Source: Burkholderiaceae bacterium (GTDB lineage: Bacteria > Pseudomonadota > Gammaproteobacteria > Burkholderiales > Burkholderiaceae_E). Taken from it: a stretch of 64,000 nt of DNA. Location: NCBI GenBank assembly GCA_016710525.1, contig JADJVQ010000003.1, forward strand, positions 1-64,000, given 5' to 3'. Position 1 is the first letter of the stretch, and each line of letters begins with the position of its first letter. Below are positions 7,947 to 16,875 of this stretch, piece after piece. The position numbers and the translations under genes were made by a program. Under the pieces are notes generated by a model. It saw only the letters and a program-made list of their open reading frames with translations. It made no database searches and was not told the DNA's origin.

Positions 7947-8951
7947 CTATTTGGGCTGGATGCCGGCGGCTTCAGCCACTTTCTTGAAGCGCTCGTATTC
8001 CTTGCGCTGGAAGTCGCCGAGTTCCTTGGTGTGGAGCATCATCGGCCCGCCCGCATTCAGCGCCTGGTAGGCCTTGCCTTCGGGCGACAGCATCGCCGCA
8101 CGCACCGAGTCAGCCAGCTTGTTGGTGATGTCGTCGGGGGTTTCGGCGCGAACGAAAAGGGAGGCGAAGACGTAGGTCTCGAAGCCGGCATAACCCAGCT
8201 CCAGCATCGTCGGGACCTCCGGGTACTTGGGCTCGCGCTTGTCGCTGGTGATGGCGAGCACGCGGATGCGGCCTTCGCGCTTGAGCTGGACCACGCCGCT
8301 GGAATCGTTGATCGCCAGGTCGAGCTGGCCGGCGGCCAGGTCGGTCTGCGACTGGATGCCGCCCTTGTACGGGATGTTGTTGATCTTCACGCCGCCCACC
8401 GCGCCCACCCACTGCGCCACCAGCATGTAGCCGTCCGAATAGGTGCCCACGTTGAGGACCTTGTTCTCGCGCTTGGCTGCGGCCAGCAGCTCGGGCAGGG
8501 TCTTGTAGGGCGAATCGCCCTTGACGATGATGGTGGCGCCGCCGACCGACATGCCGTGGACCGGCCGCAGATCCTTGAAGGCGTCGTAGGGCAGATTCTT
8601 GGTCAGCACGGGCATGACGCACATCGGCGAGGTGCTGCCGACGAACATCGTGTAGCCGTCGGCCGGGGCCTGCTTGACGAGTTGGATGGCCAGCAGGCCG
8701 CTGCCGCCCGGCCGGTTCTCGACCACCACGGTCTGGCCGAGGCTGCGCGCCATCACCTCGCCGTAGATGCGGGCGGCGCTGTCCGAACCGCTGCCGGCAT
8801 TGAAGGGCACAACGATGCGGATGGGTTTGCTGGGAAAGCCGGCTGCCTGGGCGCGGGCCACCCGATCGGTCAGGGTGGCGGCAAGCCCGGCGGCGGCCAT
8901 GCCCAGCAGGTGACGGCGTTTCGGATCGTGCCCGCGGGTGTCATTCGACAT
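7947..8951 (-). CDS. Bug family (TctC-like) solute receptor
   Basis: Periplasmic receptor of 334 residues. The start at 8951 (MSNDTRGHDPKRRHLLGM) has GGAGACA upstream; the twin arginine followed by a hydrophobic stretch (KRRHLLGMAAAGLAATL) could be a Tat-type signal, ending near RAQA. The core has FPSKPIRIVVPFNAGSGSD, ENRPGGSGL, NIPYKGGIQSQTDLAAGQ and VPTMLELGY. Possibly exported folded. It is divergent from the branched-chain aminotransferase across 352 bases, and no permease genes are nearby. Substrate unknown. Confidence 0.9.
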   Translation of the reverse strand: MSNDTRGHDPKRRHLLGMAAAGLAATLTDRVARAQAAGFPSKPIRIVVPFNAGSGSDSAARIYGEVMARSLGQTVVVENRPGGSGLLAIQLVKQAPADGYTMFVGSTSPMCVMPVLTKNLPYDAFKDLRPVHGMSVGGATIIVKGDSPYKTLPELLAAAKRENKVLNVGTYSDGYMLVAQWVGAVGGVKINNIPYKGGIQSQTDLAAGQLDLAINDSSGVVQLKREGRIRVLAITSDKREPKYPEVPTMLELGYAGFETYVFASLFVRAETPDDITNKLADSVRAAMLSPEGKAYQALNAGGPMMLHTKELGDFQRKEYERFKKVAEAAGIQPK

Positions 8952-9303
8952 GAGTGTGTCTCCGTGTTGACGAGGCCATTTCGATGGCCCTGGTTTTGTG
9001 AGGTGCATGATGGCACAGGGCACCTGTTGCCCGGCGGGACCCCGCGGGCTGCCCGGTCCGTCGGCCCGGATTGCGGAACCCGCCCAGTCCGCTAGCGGGC
9101 CGATCCGCCGCACGGGGCGGGCCGGCGGTCCGGCGCCCGCAGCCCCCGGGATGATTCCGACCATCAGCCCGGACGCTTCAGGGGATAAAATGAGCTGACG
9201 CTGTCCGCCGGGAACGCGGCCCAGTCGCCCCAACCGCGACCGGCGCTGCATGCTGTGGGCGGAACTCCCGCTAACTTGGCCGTCACAACCTACCTGCGAT
9301 CTC
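8952..9303. other. intergenic region between divergent genes
   Basis: A 352-base gap separating the Bug receptor (minus) from the aminotransferase (plus). It is very GC-rich in its middle part (about 9050-9150). The only promoter-like element I see is TAAAAT at 9186-9191, a five-of-six match to a -10 box for the plus strand, without a convincing -35. No gene or RNA was recognised. Confidence 0.4.
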
Positions 9304-10377
9304 ATGGAAATTTCAATCAAACCCAATCCGGCCTGCGCATCGCAGGAGGCACGAAACCAGATCCTGGCGGCGCCCGGGTTCGGCAAGTTCTTCACCGACC
9401 ACATGGTCTCGGCCACCTGGAGCCAGGGCCGCGGCTGGCACGATGCGCAAGTGATGCCGTATGGGCCGATTGCGATGGACCCGGCCAGCGCGGTGCTGCA
9501 CTACGCGCAGGAAATTTTCGAGGGTCTGAAGGCCTACCGGCACGCGGATGGGTCGGTGTGGTCGTTCCGGCCGCAGGCCAATGCCCTGCGCTTCAATCGC
9601 TCGGCCGCCCGTCTCGCGATGCCCGAGGTGCCTGAAGCGCTCTTCCTCGATTCGATTCGAGAACTGGTGAAGATCGACGCGGCCTGGGTCCCCGGCGGCG
9701 GCGAAAACAGCATGTACCTGCGCCCCTTCATGTTCGCCTCCGAGGCGTTCCTGGGCGTGCGTCCGGCCAACGAATACAAGTTCATGGTGATTGCGTCGCC
9801 GGTGGGCGCCTATTTCTCCGGCGGGGTCAAGCCGGTCAAGATCTGGCTGTCGTCGAACTATGCGCGGGCGGCGTTCGGCGGCACCGGGGCCGCCAAATGC
9901 GGCGGCAACTACGCCGCCGGGCTGCTGGCGCAGATGGAGGCGTCGGAGCGCGGCTGCGAACAGGTGTGCTTCGTCGACGCCACCGAGCACAAGTGGATCG
10001 AAGAGCTGGGCGGCATGAACCTGTACTTCGTCTTCAAGGACGGCACGCTGGTGACGCCGCCGACCAAAGGCACCATTCTGGAGGGCATCACGCGCGGCTC
10101 CCTGCTGGCACTGGCGGGCGAGCAGGGCTTGAAGCCCGTGGAGCGCGCGATCAGCGTGGACGAATGGCGCTCCGGGGTCAGCAGCGGCGCCATCACCGAA
10201 GTGTTCGCTTGCGGCACGGCGGCTGTCATCACGCCGGTGGGCAAGCTGGTCTGGGAAGGCGGCTCGGTGGGCGACGAAAAGATGGGCGAGATCACCCTGC
10301 GCCTGCGCAACGCCCTGCTCGACATCCAGTACGGGCGGGCGCCCGACAAGCATGGCTGGATGAGCAAACTCTGCTGA
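9304..10377 (+). CDS. ilvE: branched-chain amino acid aminotransferase
   Basis: Cytoplasmic PLP-dependent class IV aminotransferase of 357 residues that exchanges the amino group between leucine, isoleucine or valine and 2-oxoglutarate. Features include HYAQEIFEGLKAYR at 67-79, the PLP-binding Lys198 in GTGAAKCGGNYA, EELGGMNLYFVF, and the late motif EVFACGTAAVITPV. Length and motifs match the larger (mammalian/IlvE type II) subclass of about 360 residues. The start at 9304 (MEISIKPNP) fits family N-termini; no strong ribosome binding site precedes it. It is a single-gene unit followed by a hairpin. Confidence 0.9.
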   Translation: MEISIKPNPACASQEARNQILAAPGFGKFFTDHMVSATWSQGRGWHDAQVMPYGPIAMDPASAVLHYAQEIFEGLKAYRHADGSVWSFRPQANALRFNRSAARLAMPEVPEALFLDSIRELVKIDAAWVPGGGENSMYLRPFMFASEAFLGVRPANEYKFMVIASPVGAYFSGGVKPVKIWLSSNYARAAFGGTGAAKCGGNYAAGLLAQMEASERGCEQVCFVDATEHKWIEELGGMNLYFVFKDGTLVTPPTKGTILEGITRGSLLALAGEQGLKPVERAISVDEWRSGVSSGAITEVFACGTAAVITPVGKLVWEGGSVGDEKMGEITLRLRNALLDIQYGRAPDKHGWMSKLC

Positions 10378-10392
10378 CGGTTTTCGCCCTTG

Positions 10393-10425
10393 CCGGTCCG
10401 TCCGCCAGTGGTTGCGACGGGCCGG
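10393..10425. terminator. hairpin between ilvE and convergent Bug gene
   Basis: Ten-base arms CCGGTCCGTC and GACGGGCCGG, paired with a single G-T wobble, around a 13-base loop. Located between the ilvE stop and the stop of the convergent receptor gene; no T tract, so termination activity is inferred. Confidence 0.4.
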
Positions 10426-10446
10426 TTCGGGATGCGGATTGACGGA

Positions 10447-11505
10447 TCAGTCCAGCTTCACGTTGGCAATCCGGGCCACTTCGCCCCATTTCTTGTTCTC
10501 GGCCGCCACGAAGTCGCTGAAGCGCTTGGGCGTCATGGGGTCGGCAATCGATCCGCGCCGCTCGATCTCGGCCATCACCGCGGGGTCGCGCAGGATCGCC
10601 TGGACGTCCGCGCTGATCTTGGCGATCAGCTCCGGCGGCGTGGCCTTGGGCGCGATCATGCCGGCCCATCCGGTCGCCTCGTATCCCGGGATCACCTCCG
10701 AGATGGCGGGCACATTGGGGAGCGCGCTGACCCGCTTGGCGGTGGCCACGCCCAGCGCCTTCAGGCGCCCGCTCTGGATGTGGGGCAGCGCACTGGAGAC
10801 GCTGTCGAACATCAGAGGAATCTGGCCGCCCAGCAGGTCGGTCATCGCGGGGCCGGAGCCGCGATACGGAATGTGCACCAGGAAGATGCCGGCACGCGAC
10901 TTGAGCAGTTCGGCCGCCATGTGCTGGGAGGCACCGGGCCCGGCCGAAGCGTAATTGAGCTTGCCAGGATTCTTCTTGGCGTAGCTGATCAGCTGGGCCA
11001 TCGAGTCGATGCCCAGGCTGGGGTGCGCGACCATGACCAGCGGCGCGATGATGACGTTGGTGATTGTCGCGAAGTCCCGGGCCACGTCGTAGGGCAGCTT
11101 CGAATAGACCACCGGGTTGATGCCGATGGTGCCGCTGGTGCCCATGCCCAGCGTGTGGCCGTCGGGCTGCGCGAGCCGGACCGCTTCCATCGCCGGCACC
11201 CCGCCACCGCCGCCCCGGTTCTCGACAACGACGTTGTGACCCCAGATCGGCTGGAGCTTCTCGGCCAGCATGCGCGCGAAGATGTCCGTCGCCTGGCCGG
11301 GCGGGAATGGCACGATGAGCTTGACGGGCCGGCTCGGAAAGCCCGCCTGTGCCCGTGCCGGGCCGGACAGCGCAACACCCAGTCCGGCCAGCATGCCGGC
11401 GCCGGTGTGCCGGGTCAGGGTGCTCAGGGCGCTGCCCGTGCCGTACTGCAGCAGCTTGCGCCGGTCCTGATCGGCCGTTGCGGCCCTGTGCTTTGTCGTT
11501 TTCAT
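10447..11505 (-). CDS. Bug family (TctC-like) solute receptor
   Basis: Periplasmic receptor of 352 residues, start at 11505 (MKTTKHRAATADQDRRK) preceded by AAGGAAAC. A long n-region with DRRKLLQYGTGSALSTL precedes the hydrophobic stretch and the probable cleavage near GPARAQA. Core marks: FPSRPVKLIVPFPPGQATD, VENRGGGGGVPAM, HIPYRGSGPAMTDLLGGQ and LPNVPAISEVIPGY. It is divergent from the dimethylformamidase-like gene across about 200 bases, which suggests the two could share regulation. Substrate unknown. Confidence 0.9.
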   Translation of the reverse strand: MKTTKHRAATADQDRRKLLQYGTGSALSTLTRHTGAGMLAGLGVALSGPARAQAGFPSRPVKLIVPFPPGQATDIFARMLAEKLQPIWGHNVVVENRGGGGGVPAMEAVRLAQPDGHTLGMGTSGTIGINPVVYSKLPYDVARDFATITNVIIAPLVMVAHPSLGIDSMAQLISYAKKNPGKLNYASAGPGASQHMAAELLKSRAGIFLVHIPYRGSGPAMTDLLGGQIPLMFDSVSSALPHIQSGRLKALGVATAKRVSALPNVPAISEVIPGYEATGWAGMIAPKATPPELIAKISADVQAILRDPAVMAEIERRGSIADPMTPKRFSDFVAAENKKWGEVARIANVKLD

Positions 11506-11714
11506 CCCGTTTCCTTTGACTGTCCGGCCGAACCGATGATTGTTCGGTCCGATCCGGGGCGTATTGTGCCCATGTCGCCCGCCCGGGAAAGGGCATCCGT
11601 CCGGAATCGACGCTGGCCGGCCTTCGATCGTGGCCCACGGCGGGCCGCCGCCTTGACCGCTCCTGCCCCGTCCACGCACCATCGAAGCCCGTTCGATCTG
11701 TGATGGAGCATGGA

Positions 11715-13934
11715 ATGCTGTTGCTGACCGGCTATGCGGAGCGCCTGTCCGCCCGAGAAGGCGAGACCCTTCGCTTCCACGTGGCGAATGCGACCGGCGA
11801 ACCGGTCCGGGCGAAGGTCGTGCGGGTGGTCTGCGCCGACGCCAACCCGCAGATCGGCGGCGTGGTCACCGAACCGGTGCCGCTGGCCGTCTCGACCCTG
11901 GCCGAGCCGGGGCCGCAGGCGGTGCCGTCCGGCTCCTACGCGGTGGTCGGAATCAGCGGCCAGCCGCATTCCCTCGGCGACTGCACGGTCACCATCCGCC
12001 TGCATCCGACGCTGAAGCTGTCGCGTCGGCAGGTCGTCCTGTCGTGGCTCGACGAGCGCGGCGTCGGCCTCGAACTGGAACTCACCCCGGCGCTCACCCT
12101 GAAGGGGCGGATCGGGACCGGCTCGGGCGAGGCCACGGTTGAATCGCGCGGGGCGGTCCCGCTGAATGCCTGGAGCACGGTCACGCTGACCGTGGACACG
12201 GCGGCGGGGATGCTCGGTCTGTCGGTGACGGCCCTCGCGGCGCATGCCGTTGCCGATGCTGTCTCGACGACCCTGCCGGCGTCGGCGCAACCGGCGGGCG
12301 GTTCTCGCCGGCTGAGCCTGGCCAGCGGGTCCGACCAGGCGCCGGTCGATACGTTCAACGGCCGCCTCGAGAATCCGAAGCTGTTCTCGCGCGCGCTGTC
12401 GAGCGGCGAGGTCGCCCGGGTCTGGGCGGGCGAATCGGTCGAAGGTCTGCTCGCCGCCTGGGATTTTGCGCTCGAGATGCACACCGGCCGGATCATCGAC
12501 ACCGGTCCCGGCGGGCACCACGGCGAACTCGTCAACACGCCGACCCGCGCGGTGACGGGTTCCACCTGGACGGGGCGTGAGCACTGCTTCCGGCACGCGC
12601 CGGATCAGTACGGCGCCATCCACTTCCACGATGACGACCTAGACGACTGCCGCTGGCCCGCCACCCACGCCGTCACGATTCCCGAAGGCTTCAAGTCGGA
12701 CGCCTATGCGCTGATCCTGACGGCGGGCGGCCTCGAAGAGAACATCCCCTTCTTCGTCGTCCCGCCCAAGGGCCGGGCGCGGGCACGCATCGCGGTGCTG
12801 GTCTCGACCTACACGTACACGATCTACGGCAATCACGCCCGGCCCGAATGGATGCTCGATGCGCAATGGCGCGAGGCCCACATCGCGCAGACGAAGGCCT
12901 GGGGCGCGTATCCGTACAACCCCGGCGCGCATCGCGAGTACGGGCTTTCGACCTACAACTATCACACCGACGGCTCGGGCATCGCCATCGTGACCTGGCG
13001 CCGTCCGATGCTCAATCTGCGCATCGGCTACATCACCTATCCGTATCCGGAGATACGCGGCTCGGGCCTGCGCCACTACCCCGCCGACAGCCATCTGCTG
13101 ATGTGGCTCGCCAGCAAGGGCTATGAGGTCGATCTGATCACCGACCATGAGCTGCACCATGAAGGCCTGGCGCTGCTGGCGCGGTACAAGACCGTTGTGA
13201 CCGGATCGCATCCGGAGTACCACACGGCGCAGATGCTCGATGCGCTGCAGGCTTACCGCGACACCGGCGGCAAGCTCGTTTATCTCGGTGGCAACGGGTT
13301 CTACTGGAAGATCGCGCTCGACCCGGCGCGCGACGGCCTGATCGAGATCCGCCGCGGCGAGGGGGGCATCCGTGCCTGGGCGGCCGAACCCGGCGAGTAC
13401 TACAACCAGTTCGACGCCGAATACGGCGGCCTGTGGCGGCGCAACGCGCGTCCGCCGCAAAAGCTGGTCGGGGTCGGCTTCACCGCGCAGGGCAACTTCG
13501 TCGGGTCCTACTATCGCATCAAACCGGAGGCACGCAGCAATCCGCGGGTGAGCTGGATCTTCGACGGGGTCACGGCCGACACGGTCGGCGGGGAAGGCTT
13601 TTCAGGGCGTGGCGCGGCGGGCTTCGAGCTCGATCGCGTCGACAAGCGGCTGGGCTCGCCCGAGAGCGCCGTGGTGGTTGCGGCCTCCGAGAACCATCCG
13701 CCGCAGGCGCCCTGGATGCTCGTGCCCGAGGAGCAGCTCACGCACATCACCACCATTCCGGGGGAGACCCACAAGCAGCTGATTCGCGCCGACATGACCT
13801 GGTTCGACTGCCCCGGTGGCGGCGAGGTGTTTTCCGTCGGCTCGATCACCTTCTGCGGCGCGCTGCCGGTCGATCGATTCGAAAATGACATCTCGCGCAT
13901 TCTCGATAATGTGCTCGCCCGCTTCAGTGCCTGA
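11715..13934 (+). CDS. N,N-dimethylformamidase-like large subunit
   Basis: Protein of 739 residues resembling the large (beta) subunit of N,N-dimethylformamidase, which hydrolyses dimethylformamide to dimethylamine and formate through a mononuclear iron site with two Tyr and one Glu ligand in the known Paracoccus enzyme. Seen here are a beta-rich N-terminal domain, a LamG/concanavalin-like stretch (FNGRLENPKLFSRALSSGEV, about residues 210-240), and the C-terminal catalytic region with YTYTIYGNHARPEW, GLSTYNYHTDGSG, SHPEYHTAQMLDAL and LGGNGFYWK. The known enzyme also has a small alpha subunit of about 130 residues; no gene for one is adjacent. I chose ATG 11715 because GGAG lies six bases before it; GTG 11700 or ATG 11703 are alternatives. 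The real substrate may be another small amide. Confidence 0.75.
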   Translation: MLLLTGYAERLSAREGETLRFHVANATGEPVRAKVVRVVCADANPQIGGVVTEPVPLAVSTLAEPGPQAVPSGSYAVVGISGQPHSLGDCTVTIRLHPTLKLSRRQVVLSWLDERGVGLELELTPALTLKGRIGTGSGEATVESRGAVPLNAWSTVTLTVDTAAGMLGLSVTALAAHAVADAVSTTLPASAQPAGGSRRLSLASGSDQAPVDTFNGRLENPKLFSRALSSGEVARVWAGESVEGLLAAWDFALEMHTGRIIDTGPGGHHGELVNTPTRAVTGSTWTGREHCFRHAPDQYGAIHFHDDDLDDCRWPATHAVTIPEGFKSDAYALILTAGGLEENIPFFVVPPKGRARARIAVLVSTYTYTIYGNHARPEWMLDAQWREAHIAQTKAWGAYPYNPGAHREYGLSTYNYHTDGSGIAIVTWRRPMLNLRIGYITYPYPEIRGSGLRHYPADSHLLMWLASKGYEVDLITDHELHHEGLALLARYKTVVTGSHPEYHTAQMLDALQAYRDTGGKLVYLGGNGFYWKIALDPARDGLIEIRRGEGGIRAWAAEPGEYYNQFDAEYGGLWRRNARPPQKLVGVGFTAQGNFVGSYYRIKPEARSNPRVSWIFDGVTADTVGGEGFSGRGAAGFELDRVDKRLGSPESAVVVAASENHPPQAPWMLVPEEQLTHITTIPGETHKQLIRADMTWFDCPGGGEVFSVGSITFCGALPVDRFENDISRILDNVLARFSA

Positions 13935-13965
13935 CACTGCTCCGATCGCCGACCCTGAGGACACC

Positions 13966-14949
13966 ATGAGAGACACCCAATTGACTCGCCGCTGCGCCCT
14001 GCTCGCCGTTGCCGCCGCGCTGCTGTGTGCGGCCAGTCCGCCGGCGGCGCTTGCGCAGCAGCCCGCCTGGAAGCCGACCCGGCCGGTCACGATCATCGTT
14101 CCGTACAGCCCGGGCGGCGGTACCGACGTGATGGCCCGGCAGCTGTCCAAGGAGCTGTCGCGGCGCTGGGAACAGCCGGTCAATGTCGAAAACTATCCGG
14201 GCGCCGACGGCCTGATCGGGTCGCGCCGCGCGATCGAAGCCAAGCCCGACGGCCACACCCTGCTGGTGCAGCTGCCCTCGCTGGTGCTGATCCGGCATCT
14301 GCCGAACTTCAAAGGGGTCGACCCGGTCACCCAGCTGATGCCGGTGTCGGCGTTTTCGGTGCTGTCCGGGGTCTATGTGGCCAACACGGCCATTCCGGGC
14401 AACACCTTGGGCGAGGTCCTGCGCCACTGCAACACCGCGCCCAAGCCCTGCTCGTTCGGCACCACCGAAAACACCGCGCGCCTGCGAATGAAGATGCTTG
14501 CGCTCGAGATCCCCTCGATGATCGTCGTCAACTACAAGGGTGGCGGCCAGCTGATCACCGATCTGCTGGGCAACAACGTGAACGTCGGCTCGATGGGCTA
14601 CACCGCGGTCATTCCGCACATGAAGTCGGGCACGCTCAAGGTGCTGATGACCTCCGGCAAGCTGCGCTCGCCGGTGCTGCCCGATGTGCCCACGGCCATC
14701 GAGTCCGGCTTTCCGCAGATGACCGGCGAGACCTGGTACGGACTGTTCGCGCCGCTGGGCACGCCCGCCACCATCACCCAGTCGGTGGCCGCGGCCGTGC
14801 GCGAGTCCTTGAAGGATCCCGCGCTGCTGAAGTCGTTCGCGGTGCTTGGGGCTTCGCCGATCGGCAACACCCCGGAAGAGTTCGCCAAGATGATCCGCGA
14901 AGAAGACGAGCAACTGACCGCGCTCGTGCGCCGCTTTCCCATCGAATGA
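13966..14949 (+). CDS. Bug family (TctC-like) solute receptor
   Basis: Periplasmic receptor of 327 residues beginning MRDTQLTRRCALLAVAAA, with signal cleavage near AALAQQ and CTGAGGA upstream as ribosome binding site. Core marks: TRPVTIIVPYSPGGGTDVMAR, VENYPGADGLIGS, VVNYKGGGQLITDLLGNN and LPDVPTAIESGF. It follows the dimethylformamidase-like gene by 31 bases and precedes an MFS transporter by 27, so the three likely form one transcript for capture, import and hydrolysis of a related compound. That link is inference. Confidence 0.9.
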   Translation: MRDTQLTRRCALLAVAAALLCAASPPAALAQQPAWKPTRPVTIIVPYSPGGGTDVMARQLSKELSRRWEQPVNVENYPGADGLIGSRRAIEAKPDGHTLLVQLPSLVLIRHLPNFKGVDPVTQLMPVSAFSVLSGVYVANTAIPGNTLGEVLRHCNTAPKPCSFGTTENTARLRMKMLALEIPSMIVVNYKGGGQLITDLLGNNVNVGSMGYTAVIPHMKSGTLKVLMTSGKLRSPVLPDVPTAIESGFPQMTGETWYGLFAPLGTPATITQSVAAAVRESLKDPALLKSFAVLGASPIGNTPEEFAKMIREEDEQLTALVRRFPIE

Positions 14950-14976
14950 CCGACCGGGTGGCATGAGGATCCTGTC

Positions 14977-16185
14977 TTGAACCGATGGTGGCTGCTGGCC
15001 GGACTCTGGCTGCTCTATACCGCCTTCGGGCTGACCGCGACCGCGATCGCGCCGCTGGTCCTGCCCATCGAGCGCGAGCTCGGGATCAGCCATGCGGCGA
15101 TGGGCAGCATCATGGGCACCTGGCAGCTGGTCTACATCTTCGCGGCGATGCCGGGCGGCGTGATGCTCGACCGGCTGGGCGGACGCACCGCGCTGTTCAT
15201 CGGTGGCTTGCTGATCGCGTTGTCCGCCCTGGGGCGAGCGTTCGCCACCGACTACTGGACACTGCTGTTGTCGGTGGGGCTGTTCGGCGTCGGCGGCCCG
15301 GTCATCTCGTCGGGCGCGCCCAAGGTGGTGTCGCAACTGTTCACCGGCAGCGATCGCGGATTCGCCATGGGCGTCTACATGACCGGCCCGGCGATCGGCG
15401 GTGTGGTCTCGCTGACTCTGACCCATTCGGTGCTGCTGCCGTTCTTCGACGGCAACTGGCGATCGGTGCTGCTGTTGTGGGCCTGCTTCGCGGTCGCGGC
15501 GGCTGTGATCTGGGTGGTCGTCGCCTCGTTGACCGGGCTGCGCGCCAGCGAAATGGCGGTGGCCGCGCCACGCCTGCCGCAGGGGCAGCTGCTGCGCGAA
15601 CTCGTCTCGATGCGCGCGGTGCAGATCGTGCTGATGATGGGCGTGGGCGTGTTTCTGTTCAACCACGGGCTGAACAACTGGCTGCCCGAGATGCTGCGCA
15701 GCCACGGCCTGCCGATCGTCGAGGCGAGCTATTGGGCGGCGATTCCCACGGTCATCGGCGTGGTCGGCTCGCTGCTGATCCCCAGGCTGGCGACGCCCGA
15801 GCGGCGCTTCCGGATTCTGCTCGCCCTGAGCGTGGCCGCGCTGCTCTCGAGCGTGTTCCTGCAGTTCGTCGCCGGGCCATGGCTGACGCTCGGGCTGATC
15901 ATGCAAGGCATCGTCCGGTCGGGGCTGACGACCGTGCTGATCCTGACGCTGGTCGAGCTGCCCGGCATCGGCGCATCGCGCGCCGGCACCGCCAGCGGCC
16001 TGTTCTTTTCGGCGGCCGAAGTCGGCGGCATGCTCGGTCCGCTGGGGATGGGCATGCTGTATGACGCTTCGGGCAATTTTCACGGCGCGCTGGCGGGGCT
16101 CTCGGCGGTCGCGATCCTGCTGACGATCGGCACGCTGCGGCTGCGCCGCCTGACGCCCGTGCCGCCAGTGGTTCTTCGGACGTAG
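14977..16185 (+). CDS. MFS transporter, CynX/NNP-like
   Basis: Inner-membrane major facilitator of 402 residues with twelve predicted helices. The loop 2-3 motif appears as PGGVMLDRLGGRTALFIGG, and the N-half has the pattern GSIMGTWQLVYIFAAMPGG. The translation start is a TTG at 14977 with GAGGA at 14965-14969 giving correct spacing; no ATG fits the conserved N-terminus. Substrate is unknown; the arrangement after the dimethylformamidase-like gene and a Bug receptor suggests a small organic anion or amide-derived product. Confidence 0.85.
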   Translation: MNRWWLLAGLWLLYTAFGLTATAIAPLVLPIERELGISHAAMGSIMGTWQLVYIFAAMPGGVMLDRLGGRTALFIGGLLIALSALGRAFATDYWTLLLSVGLFGVGGPVISSGAPKVVSQLFTGSDRGFAMGVYMTGPAIGGVVSLTLTHSVLLPFFDGNWRSVLLLWACFAVAAAVIWVVVASLTGLRASEMAVAAPRLPQGQLLRELVSMRAVQIVLMMGVGVFLFNHGLNNWLPEMLRSHGLPIVEASYWAAIPTVIGVVGSLLIPRLATPERRFRILLALSVAALLSSVFLQFVAGPWLTLGLIMQGIVRSGLTTVLILTLVELPGIGASRAGTASGLFFSAAEVGGMLGPLGMGMLYDASGNFHGALAGLSAVAILLTIGTLRLRRLTPVPPVVLRT

Positions 16186-16301
16186 GCGCGCGATGCGGAC
16201 CGCGCAGGGGCCGGGCGGCTCGGCGCATGGGCAGCGCTCGGCGCATTGGCGGTACTTGGCGCCGGCTACGAAGCGACGGCTCCGAAGCGCCAGCGCGTCG
16301 T

Positions 16302-16874
16302 TCAGTCCAGCTGCAGGTGCGCGGTCTCGTTCAGGCTGCCCACCGTCAGATGCCCCGCGCTCGAGCACAGGAAGCGATGGATGCTCGCGTAGTGCGGCTC
16401 GAAGAACAGCCGTGGCGCCAGGCCCAGAACATGGCCGCTCCAGACATTGATGACGCCGCCGTGGCAGCACACCGCCACCGTGCCGCCGCGGTGCTCGGCG
16501 GTCACCGCCAGCAGCGCCGTGACCACCCGTTCGCGGAATGCGGCGATGTCGTCCACGCCCCCGCCCGCGACCACCGCCTGCCACGCAGCATAGTCGGTGC
16601 GCTTGAGCTCTTCCATCGGCACGTATCGGCCGCTGCCCTGGTCGTATTCGGCGATGCCCTCGATCACGCGCGGGGTCAGGCCGGTCAGCGCGGCCAGCGG
16701 CTCGGCGGTTTCTCGAGCGCGGCGCATCGGGCTGCTGTACAGCGCATCGATGCCTTCGTCGTGCAGCCAGCGGGCCATCTGCTCGGCCTGGCGCACGCCT
16801 TGCGGCGCCAGCGAGGGATCGGCCGAGGAGTCGCTGCGCACCGGCAGGCCGTGTCGGATCAGGATCAGCTTCAT
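16302..16874 (-). CDS. histidine phosphatase family protein
   Basis: Cytoplasmic member of the phosphoglycerate-mutase-like (branch 1) phosphatases, 190 residues. The phospho-accepting motif is at the N-terminus (LILIRHGLP, His8), followed by QGVRQAEQMARWL, the arginine motif SSPMRRARETAEPL, and the second histidine in VCCHGGVINVW. Its ATG is one base after the TGA of the acyl-CoA ligase, so the two are translationally coupled. Substrate unknown; a metabolic phosphatase serving the ligase pathway is possible. Confidence 0.88.
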   Translation of the reverse strand: MKLILIRHGLPVRSDSSADPSLAPQGVRQAEQMARWLHDEGIDALYSSPMRRARETAEPLAALTGLTPRVIEGIAEYDQGSGRYVPMEELKRTDYAAWQAVVAGGGVDDIAAFRERVVTALLAVTAEHRGGTVAVCCHGGVINVWSGHVLGLAPRLFFEPHYASIHRFLCSSAGHLTVGSLNETAHLQLD

Positions 16875-16875
16875 G

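Noticed and set aside
16218..16250. Direct repeat of GCTCGGCGCAT in the gap after the MFS gene
   Set aside because: Two copies of an 11-base GC-rich word in a GC-rich gap; no target-site or hairpin context to support a mobile element.
13924..16584. Very long minus-strand open frame opposite the Bug receptor, MFS transporter and phosphatase
   Set aside because: Rich in Arg, Gln, His and Gly with no domain pattern; it mirrors the codon bias of the real plus-strand genes and is an expected shadow in GC-rich DNA.
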